From positions 1-64,000 of the forward strand of contig NZ_JASHKN010000013.1 of the NCBI RefSeq assembly GCF_030056735.1: a DNA stretch of 64,000 bases, written 5' to 3'. Source of the DNA: Rhodococcus sp. IEGM 1409 (GTDB lineage Bacteria > Actinomycetota > Actinomycetes > Mycobacteriales > Mycobacteriaceae). The notes beneath the pieces are model-generated. The model was not told the origin of the DNA. It saw only the letters and a program-made list of their open reading frames with translations, and ran no database searches. Below, piece after piece: positions 19,648-26,591 of the stretch (positions are counted from its first letter, which is position 1; every line of letters starts with the position of its first letter). A program made the position numbers and the translations under genes.

Positions 19648-20427
19648 TCAGCGGTAGACGAGGCCGCCGTCGATCAGGCCGGCCTGCCCGGTCATGTAGT
19701 CGGAATCGGGCCCGGCGAGGTACGAGACGAATCCGGCCACGTCGTCCGGGGTTTCAGCGCGACCCAGCGCAATTCCGCCGACGAACTTCTCGTAGGTGGC
19801 GCCCTCCGGCGCACCGGTCAACTCGGCGAACCTCTTGTCGATCGTCACCCACATGTCGGTTCCCACAACACCGGGGCAGTACGCGTTGACGGTGATTCCG
19901 TCGGATGCGTATTCCTTGGCCGCGGCTTGCGTGAGGGCCCTGACGGCGAATTTTGTTGCGCTGTAGACACCTAGCATGGCGAATCCGTCGTGGCCGGCGA
20001 TGGACGACGCGTTGATGATCTTTCCGCGTTGACCCAGCGCCTGGAACTTTGCTGCTGCAGCCTGAATTCCCCACAAGACACCGTCGACGTTGACGCTCCA
20101 GATCTTGGAGACCTCTTCCGGCGTCGCGTCGGAGATCGGGCCGACGAGAGCGATTCCCGCGTTGTTGACGATGACGTCGAATCCGCCCAAATCCTTGTGT
20201 GCGTGTTCGACGGCTGCGTTGACCTGCGCTCGATCGCTGACATCGGCGACAAACGTGGTTGTGCGACGCCCGATCTGTCGAATCTCGTCGGCAACCGCAT
20301 CCAGCTTGGTCTGGTCGAGGTCGACCAACGCGATGTCGGCGCCGTCGTGGGCGAGGCGGAGTGCGATTCCGCGTCCGATGCCTTGGCCGGCGCCGGTGAC
20401 CAGTACTACCTTGCCCGTGATGCTCAT
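19648..20427 (-). CDS. Acetoin/diacetyl reductase-like short-chain dehydrogenase
   Basis: 259-residue classical SDR: NAD-binding TGAGQGIGRG (11-20), NNAG, catalytic Ser141/142, Tyr155 and Lys159 (YSATK), and the C-terminal GQAGLIDGGLVYR. The stretches KEYASDGITVNAYCPGVVGTD and RFAELTGAPEGATYEKFVGG-type region strongly recall acetoin reductases/2,3-butanediol dehydrogenases. In this context it may oxidise a secondary alcohol to the ketone used by the nearby flavin monooxygenase (inference). The ATG follows GAGGAGA. First gene of a two-gene operon with the GAF regulator. Confidence 0.9.
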   Translation of the reverse strand: MSITGKVVLVTGAGQGIGRGIALRLAHDGADIALVDLDQTKLDAVADEIRQIGRRTTTFVADVSDRAQVNAAVEHAHKDLGGFDVIVNNAGIALVGPISDATPEEVSKIWSVNVDGVLWGIQAAAAKFQALGQRGKIINASSIAGHDGFAMLGVYSATKFAVRALTQAAAKEYASDGITVNAYCPGVVGTDMWVTIDKRFAELTGAPEGATYEKFVGGIALGRAETPDDVAGFVSYLAGPDSDYMTGQAGLIDGGLVYR

Positions 20428-20510
20428 GCAGTTTCTCCTCGTAAGCAGTGAACCGGTTGCCTGGGAACCGGTGAGTGATTTGTATGTGACGGCGACCACA
20501 ATGCGGAAGG

Positions 20511-20527
20511 GTTGCACCGTGTTGCAA
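20511..20527 (-). promoter_or_regulatory. TTGCAAC-N4-TGCAAC element, oriented toward the SDR operon
   Basis: On the minus strand: TTGCAAC ACGG TGCAAC, half-sites one helical turn apart, 83 nt before the SDR ATG. Same form as the elements at 20549 and 21855. Confidence 0.65.
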
Positions 20528-20548
20528 TTCCGGAAAATCGGACAGCGA

Positions 20549-20565
20549 TTGCAACCCTCGGCAAC
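20549..20565 (+). promoter_or_regulatory. TTGCAAC-N4-GGCAAC element, oriented toward the membrane protein gene
   Basis: TTGCAAC CCTC GGCAAC, 82 nt before the ATG of the 10-TM protein. Together with the divergent element it also forms a large inverted repeat with 9-bp arms AGGGTTGCA / TGCAACCCT. Confidence 0.65.
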
Positions 20566-20647
20566 CCTCCCGGTGCCCCGCGCGGCAGCTTCATAGTTGC
20601 GCCACCACTTCGCGAATCATCTTGCGAGACAATCTGGGAGAGGGAAC

Positions 20648-21793
20648 ATGACCGCTACAGTCGACACACCCACAGAACCGGCGACGCCGAGCCGGCAGTC
20701 GTCACGCCGCTGGATCGGGTTCGGGATCGCCAACCTTGTGATCGTTCTCGTGCTGGCCGTGGCGAGTTGGTACCTTTTGGCCGATCCGACCACCAGTCCG
20801 TGGAATTTCTACCCTTTGCCGTTCAACGCGGCGCTTTTCTGGGCGATCCTCTTTGTGGTGTTCATCGGCTTCAACTGCGAGTTCGCCGGATTCGATCGAC
20901 TTCCGCAGCCGGCGAAGGGCCTGGCGATCATGGTCGCGACCGCGGTCTTCGCCGTCGTGGTGACGTGGCTCCTGGCGAAAGGTTTGGGGAGCTTGTACCC
21001 GGATTTCGCGGCCGATCGTGAGGGCGGCCTCGGCTATTTCGCGGGTGCATTGTTCGTGCTCTTCGGCTTCGGGACCTGGGTGATGGTGGTCCTGAACTGG
21101 CAGCATTGGCCGTGGACTTCGCTAGGGATGAAGCAGCCGCTGGTGGGGTTGTGTGAGATCGCGTTTGTCGCCGTCCCGACGCTGGCGCTGTACTTCGTCT
21201 TCGGCCTGCCGTCCGTGTCGGTCTCTGCCACCGAACCGTTGATGACCGTCGACACCGTACTCGGTTGGTTCTACTGCGTTGTGGTGGTCGTGATCCTGAC
21301 AGGCCAGACGCTCGACAATTGGCCGTGGCGACTGTTCGGCGGCCGCGGAAAGACGGCACTCGCAGCCACGGTCGGCAACTTCGCCGTGGGAACAGGCTTG
21401 TACTTCGTGGCACTGCCGGTCGTGAAGGCGCTGTTGGGAAGCGATGCCGTTGCCGAGCTGGGAGGGGTGGTCCATCAGTTCCCTGCCCAGCTCGGTGTGT
21501 GTTGGGCCTTCTGGATGATTTTCTGGGCCAACGCCTTCGGTAACAAGCCGACGGGTTTCGCGGACGGGGTCAACCTGGCGATCCGCGCGCTGCTCACGTT
21601 TGCGCTGGCGGTGGTGACCTTCTTGTTCTACTACCACTTTGCGGCTGAGCACATTCTTCACGAACCGGCAGTCGTTGACGGATTACACGGCAATGCACTG
21701 GGTTTCGTGGACTGGGCCGTGCTGTGGACGTTGTTCTACGTCGTGGGATTTCACTCGCTGGGACTCGGGAAATTGAAGCCTGCCGAGGGGTGA
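20648..21793 (+). CDS. Ten-helix membrane protein of unknown function
   Basis: 381 residues with about ten hydrophobic segments after a short cytosolic head; the ATG follows GGGAGAGGGAA. Two related aromatic motifs stand at the ends of equivalent helices, LNWQHWPWTSLG and LDNWPWRLFGG, suggesting an internally duplicated fold. The segment between further helices contains WAFWMIFWANAFG. I do not recognise the family; a channel, transporter or membrane partner of an oxygenase would all fit. It shares the TTGCAAC-type promoter element with the SDR operon and the monooxygenase, so a role in the same pathway (substrate uptake or redox support) is likely. Confidence 0.78.
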   Translation: MTATVDTPTEPATPSRQSSRRWIGFGIANLVIVLVLAVASWYLLADPTTSPWNFYPLPFNAALFWAILFVVFIGFNCEFAGFDRLPQPAKGLAIMVATAVFAVVVTWLLAKGLGSLYPDFAADREGGLGYFAGALFVLFGFGTWVMVVLNWQHWPWTSLGMKQPLVGLCEIAFVAVPTLALYFVFGLPSVSVSATEPLMTVDTVLGWFYCVVVVVILTGQTLDNWPWRLFGGRGKTALAATVGNFAVGTGLYFVALPVVKALLGSDAVAELGGVVHQFPAQLGVCWAFWMIFWANAFGNKPTGFADGVNLAIRALLTFALAVVTFLFYYHFAAEHILHEPAVVDGLHGNALGFVDWAVLWTLFYVVGFHSLGLGKLKPAEG

Positions 21794-21794
21794 C

Positions 21795-21826
21795 CCGGTT
21801 GCCTGCACGATGGTGCGGGCAACCGG
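21795..21826. terminator. Hairpin after the 10-TM protein gene
   Basis: 14-bp stem CCGGTTGCCTGCAC / GTGCGGGCAACCGG with one G-T pair and a GATG loop, directly after the stop. No T-run follows. It separates this gene from the monooxygenase promoter. Confidence 0.6.
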
Positions 21827-21854
21827 TATCGGGCGGCAGCACCGTGCCCACGAA

Positions 21855-21871
21855 TTGCAACAGACTGCAAC
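21855..21871 (+). promoter_or_regulatory. TTGCAAC-N4-TGCAAC element upstream of the flavin monooxygenase
   Basis: TTGCAAC AGAC TGCAAC, the third copy of the element, 62 nt before the monooxygenase ATG and in the same orientation as the gene. Confidence 0.65.
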
Positions 21872-21933
21872 GCTTGTGACCGGGGCCACTTATGAGTTGT
21901 GCTGTGTGTCACATTCACAAACAAGGAGAAGTG

Positions 21934-23781
21934 ATGACGCAAACCATCGATTCCGCAGTCGCCCCCGAGGTGAAGCTGACGGCGGTGACACCTCAGGAGC
22001 GCGTCGACGCCTGGCTGGCGGATTTCGAGTCGGCACTCGCCGCTCGTGACATCGAGCGTGTTGCAGGCAAATTCGCGCTCGACAGCTTCTGGCGAGACTT
22101 GGTCTCGTTCACCTGGAACATCAAGACCGTCGAAGGTCGCGAGCAGATCGCCGACATGCTCTCCGAACGGCTCGACGACACCGATCCTTCGGGATTTCGG
22201 ACCACCGAGACACCCGACGAAGCCGACGGCGTCACGTCGGCCTGGATCGAATTCGAGACCGCGACCGGTCGCGCGCACGGGCACCTTCGTCTCAAGGACG
22301 AACTCGGCCAGCCTGTCGCCTGGACCCTGCTGACGTCGTTGCAGGAGTTGAAAGGGCACGAAGAAGGTAAGGGCACTCGCCGGCCGCGTGGAGCGAAGCA
22401 CGGTGCCGATCCGAACCGCGTCACGTGGGCCGAGCAGAAAGAGATCGAGGACCGCGAACTCGGTTACACCACACAGCCTTACGTTGTGATCGTCGGCGGC
22501 GGCCAGGGCGGTATCGCGCTCGGCGCCCGGATGCGTCAGCTCGGAGTGCCGGCCATCGTGATCGACAGCCACGAGCGACCCGGCGATCAGTGGCGCGGAC
22601 GCTACAAGTCCCTGTGCCTGCACGATCCGGTCTGGTACGACCATCTCCCTTACATGCCTTTCCCCGACAACTGGCCGGTGTTCGCGCCCAAGGACAAGAT
22701 CGGTGACTGGCTCGAGATGTACACCAAGGTCATGGAGGTTCCGTACTGGAGTTCCACGACCTGCACCTCCGCGTCGTTCGACGAGAAGACGCAGGAATGG
22801 ACCGTCGAGGTCAACCGCAACGGCGAGAAGCTGACCTTGCGTCCCAAGCAGTTGGTGATGGCGACCGGTATGTCCGGCAAGGCCAACGTTCCGACGTTCC
22901 GCGGCCAGGACAAGTTCCTCGGGGATCAGCACCACTCGAGCAAGCACCCCGGCCCGGATCAGTACGTGGGCAAGAAGGTCGTGGTGATCGGGGCCAACAA
23001 TTCTTCGCACGACATCTGCGGAGCACTGTGGGAGAACGGCATCGACGTCACGATGGTGCAGCGCAGCTCGACGCACATCGTGAAGTCGGATTCGCTGATG
23101 GATCTGGGCCTGGGCGATCTGTATTCGGAGCGCGCCCTGGCCGCCGGCATGACGACGCACAAGGCGGACCTCACGTTCGGTTCGCTGCCTTACCGGATCA
23201 TGCACGAGTTCCAGATCCCGGTGTACGACGCAATCCGTGAGCGCGACAAGGATTTCTACGATCGCCTCGAGAAGGCGGGCTTCGAGCACGACTGGGGCGA
23301 CGACGGTTCGGGTCTGTTCATGAAGTACCTACGACGCGGCTCGGGTTATTACATCGACGTCGGTGCGGCCGAACTGGTTGCCAACGGGGACATCAAGCTC
23401 GCGCACGGCAACATTCGTGAGCTGACCGAGAACAGCGTGATCCTCGAAGACGGTACGGAACTACCTGCCGACGTGGTGGTCTACGCGACCGGCTACGGCT
23501 CGATGAACGGCTGGGTGGCGGATCTGATCGGTCAGGACACCGCGGACAAGGTCGGCAAGGTGTGGGGCCTCGGTTCGAACACGACCAAGGATCCGGGACC
23601 GTGGGAAGGCGAGCAGCGCAACATGTGGAAGCCGACGCAGCAGGAAGCGCTCTGGTTCCACGGCGGTAATCTGCACCAGTCGCGGCACTACTCGCTGTAC
23701 CTCGCCCTGCAGTTGAAGGCACGATACGAGGGCATTCCGACGCCGGTGTACGGGCTGCAGGAAGTGCATCATCTGAGCTGA
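21934..23781 (+). CDS. Flavin-containing monooxygenase with fused N-terminal NTF2-like domain
   Basis: 615 residues. Residues about 20-140 form an NTF2/SnoaL-like domain (ERVDAWLADFESALAARD). The FAD-binding Rossmann follows at 188 (VVIVGGGQGGIALGARM) and the NADPH-binding motif near 349 (VVVIGANNSSHD). The FMO/Baeyer-Villiger fingerprint near 327 reads FLGDQHHSSKHP, i.e. FxGxxxHxxxH, with His where BVMOs have Trp and FMOs an aromatic residue. It probably oxygenates a ketone or a heteroatom. The ATG follows AAGGAGA. It has its own promoter region with the TTGCAAC-type element, so it belongs to the same regulon as the SDR and the membrane protein. Confidence 0.9.
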   Translation: MTQTIDSAVAPEVKLTAVTPQERVDAWLADFESALAARDIERVAGKFALDSFWRDLVSFTWNIKTVEGREQIADMLSERLDDTDPSGFRTTETPDEADGVTSAWIEFETATGRAHGHLRLKDELGQPVAWTLLTSLQELKGHEEGKGTRRPRGAKHGADPNRVTWAEQKEIEDRELGYTTQPYVVIVGGGQGGIALGARMRQLGVPAIVIDSHERPGDQWRGRYKSLCLHDPVWYDHLPYMPFPDNWPVFAPKDKIGDWLEMYTKVMEVPYWSSTTCTSASFDEKTQEWTVEVNRNGEKLTLRPKQLVMATGMSGKANVPTFRGQDKFLGDQHHSSKHPGPDQYVGKKVVVIGANNSSHDICGALWENGIDVTMVQRSSTHIVKSDSLMDLGLGDLYSERALAAGMTTHKADLTFGSLPYRIMHEFQIPVYDAIRERDKDFYDRLEKAGFEHDWGDDGSGLFMKYLRRGSGYYIDVGAAELVANGDIKLAHGNIRELTENSVILEDGTELPADVVVYATGYGSMNGWVADLIGQDTADKVGKVWGLGSNTTKDPGPWEGEQRNMWKPTQQEALWFHGGNLHQSRHYSLYLALQLKARYEGIPTPVYGLQEVHHLS

Positions 23782-23786
23782 AAAAA

Positions 23787-23836
23787 CTGCTGTGCGCCTT
23801 TGTCAACCGCGGGAGGTCAATAAAGGCGCACAGCAG
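23787..23836. terminator. Bidirectional terminator between monooxygenase and cbtA
   Basis: Perfect 15-bp stem CTGCTGTGCGCCTTT / AAAGGCGCACAGCAG with a 20-nt loop, between convergent genes and ending in a T-run in both directions. Confidence 0.85.
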
Positions 23837-23838
23837 GT

Positions 23839-24615
23839 TCAGCGAAGGGCGTACTTCTTTGCCACGTCGGCGTTCTTGGTCGCGCGCTCGGTGAGAAAGG
23901 CAAATGCCAATCCGAGTACGAGCCAAAGCGTCGCCTGCGTAGCGAGCGAGGAAAGTCGGAACTCCCACAGCAGAGTTGCCGGGAAGTCCTCGCCCACCTC
24001 GTTGATGCCGGGAAGCGAGACGTAACCGATCGCGGCGATCACCAGGAACGCAGCTACCGGAGCAGCGATGCGCACACTGAGGAACTCGTGTCCGGAAACT
24101 GCCTTTGCCGCCGCTGCCGCTGCGGTAACGGACAGCAGCCCGAGAATCACGGCGGCCAGCCACAGCAGCGTCCGCTGGTTGATGGTGTCCGGGTCGCCGA
24201 CGGCCGGCGGATTGGCCGGGTACTTGAAGAACGGCACAGCCTCGATGGCCAGCCAGCCGCCGACGGCGATGGTGATCGCCAACAACGGCCCGGACATTCC
24301 GGTGAGTCGTCGCGCGTAGTTGGCGACAACCGAGAATATCGCGCCGAGTGCGAGTCCGGCCAGCGCTGTGGCCAGGAACAGCCCGGCGCGCTGCCCGTCG
24401 CGGCTCACCAGTGGTTCTTCTTCGTCGCCGTGTGAATGCCCGGCGGCTTCGCCGGCATTTTCCCCAACGGCACCGTCGGCTTCTTCGATCGCAATGGCAG
24501 CGTTGACGTGCGGTTCACCCAGCACGAATGCAACACCGCCGGCAAGAATGCCCGCGATCAAACCAGCCAACAATCCACGAATGAGAAGCTTCGTGAAATT
24601 ATCGACTAGTGGCAC
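23839..24615 (-). CDS. cbtA: CbtA cobalt transporter subunit
   Basis: 258 residues with about five to six membrane helices, starting with LLIRGLLAGLIAGILAGG and containing the cytosolic His/Glu-rich stretch EAAGHSHGDEEEPL. This organisation is that of CbtA, predicted to import cobalt for cobalamin synthesis together with CbtB. The start overlaps the end of cbtB by 10 nt. A cobalamin riboswitch precedes the pair, supporting B12-related control. Confidence 0.9.
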   Translation of the reverse strand: MPLVDNFTKLLIRGLLAGLIAGILAGGVAFVLGEPHVNAAIAIEEADGAVGENAGEAAGHSHGDEEEPLVSRDGQRAGLFLATALAGLALGAIFSVVANYARRLTGMSGPLLAITIAVGGWLAIEAVPFFKYPANPPAVGDPDTINQRTLLWLAAVILGLLSVTAAAAAAKAVSGHEFLSVRIAAPVAAFLVIAAIGYVSLPGINEVGEDFPATLLWEFRLSSLATQATLWLVLGLAFAFLTERATKNADVAKKYALR

Positions 24616-24800
24616 GGCAAGCCCATCAAGTGGCGTCCGTCGTGCATCAATTCATGCATGTACATTCCGGTGCGAGAGATCGCGCCCTGATCGAACCCGA
24701 CCAGGTAGAGAGCCAGCATCGCGAACAGAACTACTGCAGCGGCGAGGAAAGCAAGACGAGTCGAATCGATCGACGTATCGGGAGAATAGGCGAGAGCCAT
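24606..24800 (-). CDS. cbtB: CbtB cobalt transporter subunit
   Basis: 64-residue one-helix protein (LAFLAAAVVLFAMLALYLVGF) ending in the metal-binding His pattern MHELMHDGRHLMGLPCH, the hallmark of CbtB. First gene after the cobalamin riboswitch; AGGAGG stands shortly before the ATG, close to the base of the riboswitch, so ligand binding could mask translation start. Confidence 0.92.
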   Translation of the reverse strand: MALAYSPDTSIDSTRLAFLAAAVVLFAMLALYLVGFDQGAISRTGMYMHELMHDGRHLMGLPCH

Positions 24801-24829
24801 CGAAGCCTCCTGGGATTTTCGCGTCCCCT

Positions 24830-24985
24830 AGGTCCATGCGATGGCCGAAGTGTCTGGCTGTCGAAATAGTAGTACCGAAAAGGCACTTCACCTCGAATTA
24901 CAGTGGCGCGACCGCTCCGGGCTTGCACCGGATTCCTGTCGGACCATCGCGTTTACAAGCGAACTTTTGCACTACCGCCCGCTCC
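24830..24985 (-). ncRNA. Cobalamin riboswitch controlling cbtBA
   Basis: On the minus strand the conserved core is present in order: CAGGAATCCGGTGCAAGCC, then GAGCGGTCGCGCCACTGTAA, and further on the B12-box-like CAGCCAGACAC followed by TTCGGCC. Boundaries are approximate. A TTGACA hexamer at 24992-24987 may be the -35 of its promoter. It lies directly upstream of cbtB and should repress cobalt uptake when cobalamin is abundant. Confidence 0.92.
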
Positions 24986-25051
24986 CTGTCAACGCGTGAA
25001 GCCGATATGACCGTCGATTGTGCCCGCACGAGCGAGCACAATCGTTCGCGA

Positions 25052-25360
25052 TCAACTCTTGGCGGCTACGTCCAGGACAACTTCGAATTCGAGCAACGAC
25101 GCACCCGAAGCGACGGGCTTCGCGCGTTCGCCGGAGTGTGCTTCGCGGGCCGGGCCGTCACGCCAATCGGCGAACGCCTGCTCGGACTCCCACTGCGTCA
25201 CCACGAAGTACCGGCTCTCGCCGGCGGTGGGGCGGAGGAGCTGGAATCCGAGGAAACCCGGGGAGTTCTCGACTGCATGAGCGCGTGCTGCGAAGCGCTT
25301 CTCCAGTTCGGGGCCGGCGCCCTCGGGGACCTCGATTGCATTGATCTTCACGACTGCCAT
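25052..25360 (-). CDS. mhuD: MhuD-like heme-degrading monooxygenase
   Basis: 102 residues, nearly the size of M. tuberculosis MhuD (Rv3592), and very similar along its length (VVKINAIEVPEGAGPELEKR, AHAVENSPGFLGFQLLRP, SGASLLEFEVVLDV). The residues known to matter for heme turnover in MhuD are conserved at the same numbers: Asn7, Trp66 and His75. The expected reaction is oxidative opening of heme with iron release. Divergent from an alpha/beta hydrolase, as in mycobacteria. Confidence 0.95.
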   Translation of the reverse strand: MAVVKINAIEVPEGAGPELEKRFAARAHAVENSPGFLGFQLLRPTAGESRYFVVTQWESEQAFADWRDGPAREAHSGERAKPVASGASLLEFEVVLDVAAKS

Positions 25361-25396
25361 GCAAGCGACATTACCCGCGTACCTTCACCGCGTACC

Positions 25397-26143
25397 GTGA
25401 CACTCGTGTTGCATGACGAAGGTGGAACGGGACAACCGATTCTGTTGTTGCACGGCCTCATGGGCAGCTCCCGAACGTGGAGTCGCCATGTGCCGTGGAT
25501 CCGCGAGTTCGGCCACGTCTACACCTTCGACGCCGCCGGTCACGGCAGGCCGGCGCCGTCAGAGCTGACTACCGAGGCATTCGTCGAGGACCTGACATCA
25601 GCCGTTACTTCCATCGAAGGTCCGATGATCGTGATCGGTCATTCGATGGGGGCTCTGCACGCGTGGTGCTTCGCCGCTGCGCATCCCGAAAAGGTGTGTG
25701 CGCTGGTCCTCGAAGACATGGCCCCGGACTTTCGCGGACGCACCGCAGCGGATTGGGCGCAGATGATTTCGGCGTGGCCGCAACCGTTCGCTACCGAGGA
25801 TGCGATGAAGGAATTCTTCGGCCCCGTCGCCGGCCAGTACTTTCTCGATTCCTTCGACCACCGCGATGACGGGTGGTACTTGCACGGTGACGTGTCGACC
25901 TTCCGCGATATCTCGGAGGAGTGGGGCACGCGACACTTCTGGGATCAGTGGAAGGCCATCGAGGCACCGACATTGCTGATCGAGGGGGAGTTCACGATCA
26001 CCCCCGAAGGACAGATGCGAGAGATGGCCGAGCGGCCGAAGACCCGGTACGTACGTATTGCCGACGCAGGTCACCTGGTTCACGACGATCAACCGCAGCG
26101 TTACCGCGACGTCGTGACGGAATTCCTTCAGATGGTGAGCTGA
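25397..26143 (+). CDS. Alpha/beta hydrolase (Rv3591c-type)
   Basis: 248 residues from GTG 25397 (GTG 25406 also possible). Oxyanion segment LLLHGLMGSSRTW, nucleophile elbow GHSMGA, and a terminal DAGHLVHDDQP with the catalytic His are visible. The frame is open far upstream, but that part is antisense to cbt genes and mhuD and is not coding. The position next to mhuD matches mycobacterial Rv3591c. Substrate unknown. The 3' end overlaps the HIT gene by 16 nt. Confidence 0.85.
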   Translation: MTLVLHDEGGTGQPILLLHGLMGSSRTWSRHVPWIREFGHVYTFDAAGHGRPAPSELTTEAFVEDLTSAVTSIEGPMIVIGHSMGALHAWCFAAAHPEKVCALVLEDMAPDFRGRTAADWAQMISAWPQPFATEDAMKEFFGPVAGQYFLDSFDHRDDGWYLHGDVSTFRDISEEWGTRHFWDQWKAIEAPTLLIEGEFTITPEGQMREMAERPKTRYVRIADAGHLVHDDQPQRYRDVVTEFLQMVS

Positions 26144-26553
26144 CTGCGGATCGACGAGCCCACCTGCTCCAGTTCGACGGCTCGTCTGGCCAGAAGTCCG
26201 GCAGCGAACTTCGCCTTGTCGCCGCGATGGCGGGGGACGACGTGCAGGTGCGAGTGGAACACGGTCTGGCCCGCGGCGCGACCGTCGTTGACCAGGAAGT
26301 TGACGCCGTCTGCGGCGATGTCGCAGCGGCGTAGAGCACGGGCGATGAGCGTTCCGACGCGGAACATCTCTGCGCCCTCATGGCTTTCGAGAGCATCGAG
26401 GTTTTCTGCATGACGCTTGGGGACCACCAGAGTGTGTCCGCGACTCACCGGTCGGGCGTCGAGAAATGCGAGAGTCGTCTCGCTCTCGTGAACGAGAATC
26501 GCCGGCTCGGTCAGTGCGACGATCTTGCAGAAGACGCAGGTATCGGTGCTCAT
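26128..26553 (-). CDS. HIT-family nucleotide hydrolase
   Basis: 141 residues with the zinc-binding CVFCKI near the N-terminus and the histidine triad HSHLHVVPR. Helical start ETTLAFLDARPVSRGHTLVVP is typical of the HINT/HIT branch that hydrolyses purine nucleoside phosphoramidates or dinucleoside polyphosphates. Monocistronic, convergent with the hydrolase. Confidence 0.9.
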   Translation of the reverse strand: MSTDTCVFCKIVALTEPAILVHESETTLAFLDARPVSRGHTLVVPKRHAENLDALESHEGAEMFRVGTLIARALRRCDIAADGVNFLVNDGRAAGQTVFHSHLHVVPRHRGDKAKFAAGLLARRAVELEQVGSSIRSQLTI

Positions 26554-26591
26554 GTCTACAGAATGTAGTCCGAATCAGATCCGACCCGGGA

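Noticed and set aside
24320-25396. Long in-frame upstream extension of the alpha/beta hydrolase
   Set aside because: It runs antisense to cbtA, cbtB, the riboswitch and mhuD, all of which are well supported; the hydrolase fold begins after 25397.
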